DNA of 34,670 nt from Eubacteriales bacterium (GTDB lineage: Bacteria; Bacillota; Clostridia; Lachnospirales; Lachnospiraceae), in the NCBI GenBank assembly GCA_030527715.1, contig JAUNAF010000020.1:1-34670 (forward strand). Reading direction: 5' to 3'. The notes beneath the pieces are model-generated. The model was not told the DNA's origin and made no database searches. It saw nothing but the letters and a program-made list of their open reading frames with translations. The stretch's first letter is position 1; the number at the start of each line of letters is the position of its first letter. Of this stretch, positions 1 to 8,180 are shown one piece after another. Both the position numbers and the translations under genes were made by a program.

Positions 1-72
1 GGATAAAGGGATTCGAACCCTTGGCCTCCAGAGCCACAATCTGGCGCGCTAACCAGCTGCGCTATACCCACC
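1..72 (-). tRNA. tRNA-His (GTG), 3' end cut by window edge
   Basis: Reading the minus strand, the cloverleaf has a D stem GCGC, an anticodon stem CCAGA/TCTGG around the loop TTGTGGC (anticodon GTG, His), and a T arm AAGGG-TTCGAAT-CCCTT. The acceptor strand GTGGGTA pairs with TATCC plus two bases that lie outside the window. An extra G sits before position 1, as expected for tRNA-His. It is the last gene seen in a four-tRNA transcription unit. Confidence 0.93.
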
Positions 73-131
73 ATGTTACAAATACTACCCTGCCGGCGAT
101 ACCTTATAAAAGGTACTGCCTTTACAGGTAA

Positions 132-205
<74 letters not shown>

Positions 206-208
206 ATA

Positions 209-279
209 AGCGGGTGATGGGAATCGAACCCACGTATCCAGCTTGGAAGGCTGGTGTTCTACCATTGAACTACACCCGC
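209..279 (-). tRNA. tRNA-Gly (TCC)
   Basis: Acceptor GCGGGTG pairs with CACCCGC. The anticodon stem CCAGC/GCTGG encloses CTTCCAA (anticodon TCC, Gly), and the T loop is TTCGATT. The discriminator is T, as usual for tRNA-Gly, and CCA is not encoded. It is separated from tRNA-Pro by 7 nt and from tRNA-Arg by 3 nt, so the three are processed from one transcript. Confidence 0.96.
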
Positions 280-286
280 ATAAGTA

Positions 287-361
287 TCGGGGTGACAGGA
301 TTCGAACCTGCGACCTCCTGGTCCCAAACCAGGCGCTCTAGCCAAGCTGAGCCACACCCCG
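287..361 (-). tRNA. tRNA-Pro (TGG)
   Basis: Acceptor CGGGGTG pairs with CACCCCG. The anticodon stem CCTGG/CCAGG surrounds TTTGGGA (anticodon TGG, Pro), and the T loop is TTCGAAT. The discriminator is A and CCA is not encoded. It is the first gene of the cluster, starting about 38 nt downstream of the -10 box. Confidence 0.96.
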
Positions 362-398
362 ATTCCATTTTCTCACGCCGATCTCTGACGCAAGATGA

Positions 399-427
399 AT
401 TATATTACAATAGTTCTTTCTTGTCAA
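399..427 (-). promoter_or_regulatory. Promoter of the tRNA cluster
   Basis: On the minus strand a perfect TTGACA (422-427) and a perfect TATAAT (399-404) are separated by exactly 17 nt. This is a consensus sigma-A promoter directly upstream of tRNA-Pro, as expected for a highly expressed stable-RNA unit. Confidence 0.9.
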
Positions 428-478
428 TCATTTTTTTAAAAAATTTTTCAGACTGTTTTTTCACTGTTTTTCAGCAGC

Positions 479-513
479 CAGGACGCAGATCTGAAATGCA
501 CCTCTGCGTCCTG
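479..513 (-). terminator. Hairpin downstream of the aldose epimerase gene
   Basis: A perfect 11-bp inverted repeat (479-489 with 503-513, arm CAGGACGCAGA) encloses a 13-nt loop just past the stop codon of the epimerase gene. The minus-strand sequence after the stem is A-rich rather than a clear T-run, so it is either a weak terminator or an mRNA 3'-end stabiliser. Confidence 0.55.
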
Positions 514-526
514 ACCCAAACTCTTT

Positions 527-1405
527 TTACTCTACGATTTCAATCGTCCATGCATTGCGATAAGTCTCTTTCGGATTCAGTGCAACAAGGTCAGCCTGCT
601 GCTCAAAATCCTCCACGACATTGCTTCTGGACGGAAGAGATCTCCATGGCTCTATGCAGACATACGGAGCTTCCTTATGCGGCATATGCCAGAATCCGAT
701 AACCGGGAAATCCGGATAAGATACTTTCACTGCTCTTCTTCCCTTTTCACTGCGCAGTGTCAGCGCATGGTCGATGTGGCGCAGTACGATCGCATCGTGA
801 TCAAACAGATCATGATGCAGCCACAGTCTGGTATCCTGATCCAGCGGATACGACTCATCTTTTCCGTTCAGATGACAATCCTCTGTAAATCCGACTCTCC
901 ACGGATTGGACGGATGTGAGAATTCAATAAAATAATCCTCAAAGCCAAGTCCTTCCTCCAGCGGAACACGGAAGCCCGGATGACCGCCCATTCCGAAATA
1001 GCTGCGCTCTTCTCCCGGATTATCGATTTCTGTGATCACATTCAGTTTATGGTCTTCCAGCGCATAGGTAATATGATATACAAACGCAAACGGATACTGC
1101 TTCAAAGTCTCCTCATTGCTCTCATAGCGGAAGGTAATGCTGTCCTCGGCACTCTTCTCGACAGCAAGTTCAACCACATTGATAAAGCCGTGGATCTTCA
1201 TGCTGTACTCTTTTCCCCGATAAGTATATTTTCCCTCCGTAAGACGTGCAACATACGGGAACAGATTCGGTGCCTGTCCCTTCCAGACAGCCGGATCCCC
1301 CTGCCAGAGATACTCTGTCCCGTCGGCTGTCTGAATAGAATGCAGCTCCGCACCAAGCGAATTGATCTCCACCTTCAGACTGTCATTTTTGATCGTGTAA
1401 AACAT
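527..1405 (-). CDS. Aldose 1-epimerase family protein (LacX/GalM-like)
   Basis: The 292-residue protein has the beta-sandwich signature of the aldose epimerase family: an N-terminal NSLGAELHSI motif, FPYVARL near residue 50, KIHGF near residue 70 and GGHPGFR near residue 140 (catalytic His region). Length and motif order fit the LacX-like subgroup, which interconverts anomers of hexoses or related sugars in the cytoplasm. The exact sugar cannot be read from the sequence. The ATG is preceded by AAGGAG at 9 nt spacing. The gene stands alone between the tRNA cluster and ssrA, so it is probably monocistronic. A TATAAT-like box lies at 1425-1430, but it is too close to the ribosome binding site to be certain. 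Confidence 0.88.
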   Translation of the reverse strand: MFYTIKNDSLKVEINSLGAELHSIQTADGTEYLWQGDPAVWKGQAPNLFPYVARLTEGKYTYRGKEYSMKIHGFINVVELAVEKSAEDSITFRYESNEETLKQYPFAFVYHITYALEDHKLNVITEIDNPGEERSYFGMGGHPGFRVPLEEGLGFEDYFIEFSHPSNPWRVGFTEDCHLNGKDESYPLDQDTRLWLHHDLFDHDAIVLRHIDHALTLRSEKGRRAVKVSYPDFPVIGFWHMPHKEAPYVCIEPWRSLPSRSNVVEDFEQQADLVALNPKETYRNAWTIEIVE

Positions 1406-1448
1406 CCTTTATGACTCCTTTCTTATTATATAGTTTCTTATACCTTAC

Positions 1449-1477
1449 AAAAAAAGACCAATCATCTCTGATCGGTC
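1449..1477 (-). terminator. Rho-independent terminator of ssrA
   Basis: On the minus strand GACCGATCA and TGATTGGTC form a 9-bp stem with a 4-nt loop, followed immediately by seven T residues. It lies 10 nt past the tmRNA 3' end. This is a textbook intrinsic terminator. Confidence 0.93.
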
Positions 1478-1486
1478 TCTTCGTAG

Positions 1487-1830
1487 TGGAGCTGAGGGGA
1501 ATCGAACCCCTGTCCGAAAGCCTATTCATCGCGGCATCTCCCATCACAGTCTCTCTTTTGACATTCCCTCCATAGACCGCCGAAAGACAGGCTTCCTATT
1601 TCAGTAGCTTCATAAAATCTTCCATCCTCTCAAAGCTTTGAGAACGAAGTGCCCTGCAGGTTTTGATGCCGGTTACTTAAGCCGCAGGAAGCTCAAGGCC
1701 GACAGCAGCCATTAGGCTGCGAACGCTAAATTTTCGTCTGCGTTTATATTTAATTCCGGTTTACTGTGCGGTCCCGGCCCGCAGATGGCTTCCACAATTG
1801 CAAAACCCCCGTCGAAACCAGTACAACCCC
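1487..1830 (-). ncRNA. ssrA: tmRNA (ssrA)
   Basis: The ends form the tRNA-Ala-like domain. The 5' GGGGTTG pairs with CAGCTCC near the 3' end, the T arm reads GGGG-TTCGATT-CCCC, and the 5' part holds the typical TGGTTTCGACGGGGG. The mature 3' A is at 1487 and the next bases read CTA, so CCA is not encoded. The tag reading frame ends at 1712 with TAA and finishes ADENLAFAA; the exact resume codon cannot be fixed by eye. The tmRNA frees ribosomes stalled on broken mRNAs and marks the peptide for proteolysis. Length (344 nt) is normal for a one-piece tmRNA. Confidence 0.95.
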
Positions 1831-1850
1831 TGGTTTTTACAGACAAGTTT

Positions 1851-1879
1851 ATTCTAAAAGATTCCGTCTCAGCTGTCAA
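1851..1879 (-). promoter_or_regulatory. Promoter of ssrA
   Basis: On the minus strand TTGACA (1874-1879) and TAGAAT (1851-1856) are separated by 17 nt, about 20 nt upstream of the tmRNA 5' end. The promoter sits only about 40 bp past the stop codon of pcrA, with no obvious terminator between. Confidence 0.88.
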
Positions 1880-1916
1880 GTGATTTTCCGGGTTCCGCTG
1901 TGATACCGGCACCGCT

Positions 1917-4127
1917 TTATACCTTCTGCAGCTTTGCAAACGCAGCAAACATCTTTTTCCTGCCGACTCTCTCAAAATCGACCGTAACCTCGAAGTCTTT
2001 TCCGCCTTCCTTGATCTCTGCAACCTGGCCGATTCCGAATTTTATATGTTTTACCGTATCGCCGACCTCATAGTCCAGATGATCCGCCTTTGTCACCTTG
2101 AACTGCTTCGGATCAAAAGCTTTACTGCGAAAAGCCGTCTTTGCGCGTGAATAGTCGGTCGGCTGCTCTTCCTTCCTCTCCGGCGCAAATTTCTTGCGCT
2201 GCTGCTCCAGAAGTTCCGGCGGAAGCTCACGCACAAAGCGTGACGGATGGTAGAATTTGGTCTCTCCGTGGACCATACGCTGTCTCGCACAGGTGAGTGT
2301 CAGCCTCTTCATCGCTCTGGTGATACCGACATAGCAGAGTCTGCGCTCCTCCTCGATATCCGAAGAATCATCACTGGTGATGCTGGCATATCCCGGGAAG
2401 ATTCCCTCCTCCATACCTGTCAGGAATACATTTGGGAATTCCAGTCCCTTGGCGCTGTGAAGTGTCATCAGCACCACATGATCCTCACTCTCCTCAAGAT
2501 TGTCGATATCCGCTACCAGTGCCACCTCTTCCAGAAATCCGGAAAGCGTCGGTTCCTCTGCGGCTTCCTGATAGGAAACCACCTTGGAGATCAGCTCGTC
2601 GATATTCTCCATTCTGGACTTTGCCTCCACTGTGTTTTCGGCCTCCAGCTCTCTCATATATCCGGTACTGTCGATCACAGCGTCCAAAAGCTCTTCAACA
2701 TTGAAGAATTCTGCCTGCGATCTCAGTGTCTGAATAAAGGTCACAAACGGCTTGATCTTGCCCGCTGCAGCCTTCGTCAGTCCCGGGATCTCCTCTGCCT
2801 GCTTTAACGCATCATAGAAGCTGATACCTCTCATCTCCGCATAATCCTGCACCTTTGTGATCGTAACTGCACCGATTCCGCGCTTCGGAATGTTGATGAT
2901 TCTTCGCACAGCAAGATCATCCGTTGCATTGTCCACCGTTTTCAGGTAGCAGAGCAGATCTTTGATCTCTTTTCTTGAATAAAAGTTGATACCGCCCACG
3001 ATCTTGTACGGAATATTTGAGAACAGCAGTTTTTCCTCGAACAGACGCGACTGCGCGTTGGTTCGGTACAAAATTGCACAGTCCTGATACTTCGCCTGAC
3101 CGCTGCGCACAAGCTTTGCGATCTCGCCCGCAACGTACTCTCCCTCCTCGTAGGCTGATGCAAACTGCTTCAGCACGATTCCGTCGCCGACTTCATTCTG
3201 CGTCCAGAGTGTTTTTGCCTTTCTTCCCTCATTATTTCGAATGACATGGTTAGCCGCGGAAAGGATATTCTGAGTGGAACGGTAATTCTGTTCCAGACGG
3301 ATCACCTTTGTCTCTGAGAAAACATGCTCAAAATTCAGGATATTCATGATATTGGCGCCGCGGAACTTGTAGATCGACTGATCGTCATCTCCGACAACGC
3401 AGAGATTGCGGTATTTCTGAGCAAGCAGCCTGACCAGCTCAAACTGCGCGGTATTGGTATCCTGATACTCATCGACCATAATATAGCGGAAGCGTTCCTG
3501 ATAATAATCCAGCACTTCCGGGCAGGTGCGGAACAGTTCCACGGTCTTTAAGATCAGATCATCGAAGTCAAGCGCATTATTCTTCTTCAGCTGATGCTGA
3601 TATTCACGGTAAGCCTTCGCGATCAGCTTTTTTACATAGTCCATCTGATGCTTTGTCTCATACTGATCCGGCGTGAGCAGTTCATCCTTCGCAGCGGAGA
3701 TCGCACTCAGGATCATGCGCTCCTTATATTTTTTCGTATCGATATCCAATCGCTTGCAGATATCCTTCATCAGTGTTTTCTGATCATCGGAATCGTAGAT
3801 GGCAAAGCGGGAATCATATCCCAACTGATCGATATGTCTGCGCAGAATACGCACGCAGGCTGAATGGAAGGTGGACACCCAGACACCGGTTCCTCCCTCT
3901 TCCACCAGACGCTCTACTCTCTCCTTCATCTCACCGGCAGCCTTATTTGTGAAGGTGATGGCAAGGATGTTCCACGGAAGCACATGCTTTTCCTCGATCA
4001 GATAAGCGATACGGTGTGTCAGGACTCTGGTTTTTCCCGAACCGGCTCCGGCAAGGATCAGAAGCGGCCCCTCCGTATGCAGCACAGCTTCCTTCTGTTC
4101 TTTATTTAATGTGTCGTAAATACTCAT
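1917..4127 (-). CDS. pcrA: ATP-dependent DNA helicase PcrA/UvrD
   Basis: The 736-residue protein is a superfamily 1A 3'-5' DNA helicase used in repair and in removing RecA and stalled forks. All SF1 motifs are visible: Walker A AGAGSGKT (residues 26-33), TFTNKAAGEM, DEYQDTN (motif II, about 220), VVGDDDQSIYKFRGA (III), EQNYRST (IV), LMTLHSAKGLEF (V) and CYVGITRA (VI). The C-terminus DYEVGDTVKHIKFGIGQV is the Tudor-like tail that contacts RNA polymerase in PcrA. I chose the ATG at 4127, with AGGAAG 7-8 nt upstream; an in-frame GTG 6 nt earlier would abut the ribosome binding site. It is divergent from the DUF1836 gene and upstream of ssrA. Confidence 0.96.
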   Translation of the reverse strand: MSIYDTLNKEQKEAVLHTEGPLLILAGAGSGKTRVLTHRIAYLIEEKHVLPWNILAITFTNKAAGEMKERVERLVEEGGTGVWVSTFHSACVRILRRHIDQLGYDSRFAIYDSDDQKTLMKDICKRLDIDTKKYKERMILSAISAAKDELLTPDQYETKHQMDYVKKLIAKAYREYQHQLKKNNALDFDDLILKTVELFRTCPEVLDYYQERFRYIMVDEYQDTNTAQFELVRLLAQKYRNLCVVGDDDQSIYKFRGANIMNILNFEHVFSETKVIRLEQNYRSTQNILSAANHVIRNNEGRKAKTLWTQNEVGDGIVLKQFASAYEEGEYVAGEIAKLVRSGQAKYQDCAILYRTNAQSRLFEEKLLFSNIPYKIVGGINFYSRKEIKDLLCYLKTVDNATDDLAVRRIINIPKRGIGAVTITKVQDYAEMRGISFYDALKQAEEIPGLTKAAAGKIKPFVTFIQTLRSQAEFFNVEELLDAVIDSTGYMRELEAENTVEAKSRMENIDELISKVVSYQEAAEEPTLSGFLEEVALVADIDNLEESEDHVVLMTLHSAKGLEFPNVFLTGMEEGIFPGYASITSDDSSDIEEERRLCYVGITRAMKRLTLTCARQRMVHGETKFYHPSRFVRELPPELLEQQRKKFAPERKEEQPTDYSRAKTAFRSKAFDPKQFKVTKADHLDYEVGDTVKHIKFGIGQVAEIKEGGKDFEVTVDFERVGRKKMFAAFAKLQKV

Positions 4128-4176
4128 TCGCACTTCCTTTCAAATCGTGGTTTGGCAGGATTCTGTTATTTTATAC

Positions 4177-4205
4177 TTGTCATGTAGTTTTAAAAACTGT
4201 ATAAT
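4177..4205 (+). promoter_or_regulatory. Promoter of the DUF1836 gene
   Basis: TTGTCA (4177-4182), a 17-nt spacer and a perfect TATAAT (4200-4205) lie about 110 nt upstream of the start codon. The transcript would have a leader of roughly 100 nt. Confidence 0.78.
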
Positions 4206-4262
4206 ATGACATAAGGATTCAACGATGCCGCAGGACGCGGTTCGTATCTCGCATCATATCCC

Positions 4263-4289
4263 GCAGTAAGGATGTTTTTGCATCCCTGC
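4263..4289 (+). promoter_or_regulatory. Leader hairpin upstream of the DUF1836 gene
   Basis: GCAG plus GGATG pair with CATCC plus CTGC around a short T-rich loop, with a three-base bulge (TAA). The hairpin ends about 13 nt before the AAGGAG ribosome binding site. It has no following T-run, so it is not a terminator in itself. A role in translation control is a guess. Confidence 0.35.
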
Positions 4290-4313
4290 ACTTGATGACA
4301 AGGAGTACATTTT

Positions 4314-4901
4314 ATGAACATCGATACAAACGCTATGATAAAAAGTATCCTCGAAAGCATTTCACAGATGAATCATGTAAAGCCCGAGGATATCCCAAAT
4401 ATTGATTTATATATGGATCAGGTGACTACGTTCATGGATGAACAGCTCGCTTCCTCCAAGAGACATGCAGACGATAAGATTCTGACCAAAACCATGATTA
4501 ACAATTATGCCAAGAATCATCTGCTTCCCTCTCCGAATAAGAAGAAGTACTCCAAAGAACATATTCTGATGCTGATCTTTATCTACTATTTTAAAAGTTT
4601 CCTCTCTATCTCAGATATTGAGGCAATTCTTGCTCCGATCACGGAACAGTATTTCAAGAAAGAGGATTCCAGAAATCTCGAATCCATCTACCGTGAAGTG
4701 TTCAGCATGGAGAAAGAGCAGATCGAGCTGATCCTTCAGGATCTGAATTCCAAACACGATGCTGCTCTGAATACCTTTACAGATGCTTCTGAAGATGAAC
4801 GTGAATATCTTCAGTTGTTTTCTTTCCTCAGTCTGCTCAGCTTTGACGTCTATGTCAAAAAGCAGCTGATCGAAAAAATCATTGATCAACTTGCAGAATA
4901 G
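4314..4901 (+). CDS. DUF1836 domain protein, probable MerR-like DNA-binding regulator
   Basis: The 195-residue protein matches the DUF1836 family, small Firmicute proteins predicted to carry a MerR-like winged helix. The family core is visible as ILTKTMINNYAKNHLLPSP (residues about 60-80), followed by KKYSKEHILMLIFIYYFKS and an acidic helical C-terminus. No enzymatic motif is present. It starts with ATG, with AAGGAG at good spacing. It converges on the yerC-like gene, whose stop lies 8 nt away. Its targets are unknown; the pcrA gene divergent from it is a possible neighbour effect only. Confidence 0.78.
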   Translation: MNIDTNAMIKSILESISQMNHVKPEDIPNIDLYMDQVTTFMDEQLASSKRHADDKILTKTMINNYAKNHLLPSPNKKKYSKEHILMLIFIYYFKSFLSISDIEAILAPITEQYFKKEDSRNLESIYREVFSMEKEQIELILQDLNSKHDAALNTFTDASEDEREYLQLFSFLSLLSFDVYVKKQLIEKIIDQLAE

Positions 4902-4925
4902 AAATTTTTTATTTTTCTTTCTGCA
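4892..4925. terminator. Shared convergent hairpin overlapping both gene ends
   Basis: TGCAGAA and AGAAA on the left pair with TTTCT and TTCTGCA on the right, with one bulged base and an AT-rich loop. The palindrome contains the stop codons of both the DUF1836 gene and the yerC-like gene. It could terminate transcription from both sides. Confidence 0.5.
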
Positions 4926-5202
4926 TTCTCTCCAGTACCATGGTATATCCGTCACTTCCGTAATTCAGGGAGCGGTTCACACGGCTGATCGTCGCGGTGG
5001 ACGCTCCCGTTTTGTCTGCTATATCCAGATAGGTATGACTCTCTGTCAGCATTTTTGCCACTTCCAGGCGCTGTGCTATCGATAAAAGCTCATTTACTGT
5101 GCAGATGTCCTCAAAGAATCGAAAACATTCCTCCTCGTTTTCCAGAGAAAGCACAGCCTCAAAAAACTGACTCATTGCTTCTGTTCTGAGTGTCTTGCTC
5201 AT
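4909..5202 (-). CDS. YerC/YecD family TrpR-related regulator
   Basis: The 97-residue protein belongs to the YerC/YecD family, relatives of the Trp repressor with a helix-turn-helix. The motif NELLSIAQRLEVAKML is followed by the HTH region DIADKTGASTATISRVNRSL, which are the recognition features of this family. I chose the ATG at 5202, with GGGGGT about 6 nt upstream, over a GTG 21 nt earlier that has no ribosome binding site. In Bacillus yerC lies near pcrA, which is also close by here. The ligand is not established by the sequence. Confidence 0.85.
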   Translation of the reverse strand: MSKTLRTEAMSQFFEAVLSLENEEECFRFFEDICTVNELLSIAQRLEVAKMLTESHTYLDIADKTGASTATISRVNRSLNYGSDGYTMVLERMQKEK

Positions 5203-5261
5203 CACAGTACCCCCATTTCTCACATCTAATCAAGTCAGACACTCTGTGCGGCAGTCTGCCG

Positions 5262-6206
5262 TCAGATATGCTTCTTCATCGAATCTACTTTTTCTCTCGC
5301 TTTTACAGCCAGATAAAGTGTCCGATTCACCGGTGTCGGAATGCCGTGTTTTCTGCCGAGTGCCAGCACTGTTCCGGCATACTCTTCGATCTCGATCGGT
5401 CTTCCAGCCTCCGCATCCTGCAGCATAGACATCTTCTTGTGTGCAGGATATTTCAGAAGAAATGCCAGCATCTCTTCCATATCTTTTCTGGTCAGATTCA
5501 CATGCTCTGCTTCCGCCAGAAGAAGGATCTCCTCCATCGATGAGCGGATCAGCTCAATGATCTCCTCAACCTGTTCAAAATAACCGCACTCTACACGCAC
5601 CTCGACAGCTGCGAGACTTCCGCTGGTATTGGACAGCCATTTTCTCCACTGAATACGGCGCATATCATCATAATAATGTGCATTGATCCCTGCTGCGCAG
5701 AGACGGTCTGAGATCGCAAGGATCTCCGGTGCCGGCTCACGATTATCCTCATATCCGAACTGCACCTCTCCCTGCGTTGAGAAATATACACGATGACCGG
5801 TACGGAACGCATCGGTACGGATCATCACTCCGTACAGTACACGGTTTTTCGGGAATCTCTGCTGCAGCGTTTCTGTTGCGAGAATTCCGTTTAAAAGCGG
5901 AAGAAGGATCGTATCCTCATCGATCAGCTCCTCCAGATCCTCCAGCACCTGCGGAAGGCTGTAGCTCTTGACCGTGATGATCACCAGATCCAGCTTGATC
6001 CCCTGTTTCCGGTCGGAGCAGACCTGCGGAAAAATCGTCTCTCCGTTGATGCTGACTCCCTTTGTCTGAAATTTTTCTGCTCTGCTGCCGCGTCCGAGCA
6101 CATAAAAATGCTCTGCATCAGCTTTGTACAGAAAGGACAGCAGCATACTTCCCACGCTGCCGGCCCCAATGATTCCTACATTTTTGATCGCTTTATTCTC
6201 TGCCAT
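5262..6206 (-). CDS. Ketopantoate reductase family protein (PanE/ApbA-like)
   Basis: The 314-residue protein starts with a Rossmann NADPH-binding motif, GIIGAGSVGS (GxGxxG at residues 14-19). It continues with VIITVKSYSL, LLNGI and a C-terminal helical domain containing QWRKWLSNTSGS, where the catalytic Lys of ketopantoate reductases lies. PanE reduces 2-dehydropantoate to pantoate in CoA synthesis, but this family has many members of unknown substrate and no pan genes are adjacent. The ATG at 6206 has GGAG 4 nt upstream. The longer open frame to 6236 runs into the short palindromic element and is rejected as the start. Confidence 0.82.
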   Translation of the reverse strand: MAENKAIKNVGIIGAGSVGSMLLSFLYKADAEHFYVLGRGSRAEKFQTKGVSINGETIFPQVCSDRKQGIKLDLVIITVKSYSLPQVLEDLEELIDEDTILLPLLNGILATETLQQRFPKNRVLYGVMIRTDAFRTGHRVYFSTQGEVQFGYEDNREPAPEILAISDRLCAAGINAHYYDDMRRIQWRKWLSNTSGSLAAVEVRVECGYFEQVEEIIELIRSSMEEILLLAEAEHVNLTRKDMEEMLAFLLKYPAHKKMSMLQDAEAGRPIEIEEYAGTVLALGRKHGIPTPVNRTLYLAVKAREKVDSMKKHI

Positions 6207-6220
6207 AACTCTCCATTTGC

Positions 6221-6264
6221 AGCTATTCAGAGCCATGCGATTTCGAAATGAGCTCTGAATAGTT
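6221..6264. repeat. Short palindromic element (deleted MITE-like copy)
   Basis: The 44-bp element has 11-bp inverted ends, CTATTCAGAGC (6223-6233) and GCTCTGAATAG (6252-6262). Its first 23 bases after the initial two match, in reverse complement, the right end of the element at 17930-18070. Its last 14 bases match the other end. It therefore looks like an internally deleted copy. It lies between the CapK-like gene and the ribosome binding site of the PanE-like gene, in the 5' leader of the latter. Confidence 0.8.
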
Positions 6265-6288
6265 ACCTCTATTTATTTCATGTATCTC

Positions 6289-7605
6289 TTATTTAGATAC
6301 TCTGCATGCAAAGCAGCGCATCTTTCCGTTCTCATCCGGCGGAATAACCTCCATCCAGTCGAAGTGCAGTGTGAACTCCTGACCGTACAGCTCTTCCATC
6401 TTCTCCTGGAAGAATGCCTCGATCTCCTCCGTGGTATGCGCATCATTCATCGGATCCTTTACCAGCTGGATCTGCATATCATGGTAGGATGTCTGGATAA
6501 AACGGAACTGTGCGATTCCGGTAATGCCGTTCGGGATCTTCATCAGGAACAGTGCGGAAGACTCGACACCATTCTCATGGCGAACCAGATCATTCACTCT
6601 TCCCTGAATAGACTTGATATAGCGCACGCCCTTCTTTGTCACAGAAGTTGCGCGGTCACCGATCTCATAGTTGATGATCGGGAAATCCTTTTTGAACAGG
6701 GTGGTGATAATTACATTACCGTCATCTGCAAGATTGCCGTTGTCATCGTAGATATTGACAACATGGGTGTCATTGCAGACATAATACAGCTTTTTGCCAG
6801 GAAGCTGGATGATGCAGCTTCCGGTCTCTGAGCTTCCGTATGCATCCATCAGACCCGGTCCGAAGGTCTCTGTGAGCAGTTTTCTGGTCATATCATCGAC
6901 CATCTCGCTGACCGGTGTGTAGATCTTCGGCTGACGGATGGTCATGCCGTTGTTCTTCGCATACAGTGCCATTCTGACCAGGCAGTTTCTGCGGAAGCAG
7001 ACAAGATCCGGCTCGTAGGCATTGAGGTCGTTGATGACATCGCGGATGCCCTCACCGACACAGTTGTTCTCCGGAACTACTCTTCTGCGCAGAATACCGA
7101 GCTTCTGCACCCAGGAATCTCCCTTTTTCGCATCCACATGCTTGTGGCTGGTCTCAAAGGAGAACATCTTTCCGGTAAACGGATGATATCCCGCAAACAT
7201 CAGTACACGGATCCAGTTTGCATTGACGCAGGCGGACTCACGCTGTGTCTGCAGAAACTTCAGCGGTACACCTGAGGATCCGCTGGTGCTCAGTACATCC
7301 CAGCGGTCATGCATCTCCGGATGGTCCTCATATTCCTTCTGCATCCAGAGTCTCAAGTCGGCTCTGGTCGTCACCGGGAATTTTGCAAGATCTTCACTGG
7401 AATGGAAATCATCCGGTGTCAGACCGTTTGCATCAAATCTCTCTCTGTAAAACGGCACCTCATATGCCGCCTTCATCAGCTCATGAACTTTCTTGTTCTG
7501 TCTTCGCTTTATTCTGGCAAGATTGTGCGGAACCTTCTTGTCCAGCTTCATAAGATAACCCAGGGTCATCACATTTTTCAGCTTTTTTTCTAATACGAAT
7601 GCCAT
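6289..7605 (-). CDS. CapK/PaaK-type adenylate-forming enzyme (phenylacetate-CoA ligase family)
   Basis: The 438-residue protein has the adenylate-forming core: LSTSGSSGVPLK (ATP-binding loop, about residue 108), DAYGSSETGS (A5, about 255) and NYEIGDRA (A7), then a small C-terminal domain with NGKMR. Length and motif form fit the PaaK/CapK group, which activates a carboxylic acid with ATP. Members act in aromatic acid degradation or in capsule and cell-surface polymer synthesis. No phenylacetate genes are nearby, so the substrate is unknown. The ATG is preceded by AGGAGG at 10 nt. It has its own promoter and a solitary genomic setting. Confidence 0.85.
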   Translation of the reverse strand: MAFVLEKKLKNVMTLGYLMKLDKKVPHNLARIKRRQNKKVHELMKAAYEVPFYRERFDANGLTPDDFHSSEDLAKFPVTTRADLRLWMQKEYEDHPEMHDRWDVLSTSGSSGVPLKFLQTQRESACVNANWIRVLMFAGYHPFTGKMFSFETSHKHVDAKKGDSWVQKLGILRRRVVPENNCVGEGIRDVINDLNAYEPDLVCFRRNCLVRMALYAKNNGMTIRQPKIYTPVSEMVDDMTRKLLTETFGPGLMDAYGSSETGSCIIQLPGKKLYYVCNDTHVVNIYDDNGNLADDGNVIITTLFKKDFPIINYEIGDRATSVTKKGVRYIKSIQGRVNDLVRHENGVESSALFLMKIPNGITGIAQFRFIQTSYHDMQIQLVKDPMNDAHTTEEIEAFFQEKMEELYGQEFTLHFDWMEVIPPDENGKMRCFACRVSK

Positions 7606-7640
7606 TGCTTCGCAGCCTCCTATCGGTACTTATTCCATTG

Positions 7641-7670
7641 AGTATAGCATATACCCACGAAAAGATACAA
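7641..7670 (-). promoter_or_regulatory. Promoter of the CapK-like gene
   Basis: On the minus strand TTGTAT (7665-7670) and TATACT (7641-7646) are spaced 18 nt apart, about 36 nt before the start codon. Confidence 0.65.
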
Positions 7671-7684
7671 GCCCTCAATCCACA

Positions 7685-8119
7685 TTATGCCTTTCCGGTA
7701 GACCCAAAACCTCCGCGGTCTTTGCCGTTCAGTGCATCTACCTGCTCAAATTCGATCGTCGGCTGATGCTGCATAATGCGGAACTGACAGATTCTGTCAT
7801 TGACACGGATCGTCGTGTCGCGAAGTGCGTAAGCCGGGAAATACCACTGGTCGTTATCTCCGCAGTAACTCTCATCGATGACACCCATATGGTTGGTCTG
7901 GATCACACCGAAGTTTTTAAACGTGGAACTGCGCGGCACAATGTGCGCCTCATATCCTTTCGGCAGCTTCATTGCGATGCCGAGTGGGATCAGTCGAAAC
8001 TCTCCTGCCTTCAGTGTGATCTCCTCTGCTGCACGCAGATCGATCCAGTCTGATTTTCCGTCGATATAGCACAGCTTATCTATCTTATCACTCAGATATC
8101 TGATCTGTATTTTTTCCAT
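7685..8119 (-). CDS. dut: dUTP diphosphatase (dUTPase)
   Basis: The 144-residue protein shows the five motifs of trimeric dUTPases in order: [14 protein letters not shown] (1), VPRSST (2, residues 61-66), [10 protein letters not shown] (3, catalytic Asp about 82), DRICQFRI (4) and RGGFGSTGK (5, near the end). It hydrolyses dUTP to dUMP and pyrophosphate, keeping uracil out of DNA and feeding thymidylate synthesis. I place the start at the ATG at 8119; the longer frame upstream crosses the hairpin behind the ABC transporter genes. The ribosome binding site is weak (AGAAG). Confidence 0.93.
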   Translation of the reverse strand: MEKIQIRYLSDKIDKLCYIDGKSDWIDLRAAEEITLKAGEFRLIPLGIAMKLPKGYEAHIVPRSSTFKNFGVIQTNHMGVIDESYCGDNDQWYFPAYALRDTTIRVNDRICQFRIMQHQPTIEFEQVDALNGKDRGGFGSTGKA

Positions 8120-8144
8120 TTTTTCTTCTGCCTTTCCGTAAAGA

Positions 8145-8168
8145 TACCCAGACTTTTCAGCCTGGGTA
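8145..8168 (-). terminator. Hairpin between the ABC operon and dut
   Basis: TACCCAG and CTGGGTA form a 7-bp stem with a 10-nt loop just after the ATPase stop codon. The following T-run is short (ATCTTT), so termination may be partial and dut may be reached by read-through. Confidence 0.5.
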
Positions 8169-8180
8169 GTCAAATTATCG

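Noticed and set aside
1712-2023. Open frame of 103 codons on the minus strand
   Set aside because: It runs from the end of pcrA through the ssrA promoter into tmRNA; only its last codons, the tag, are real coding sequence.
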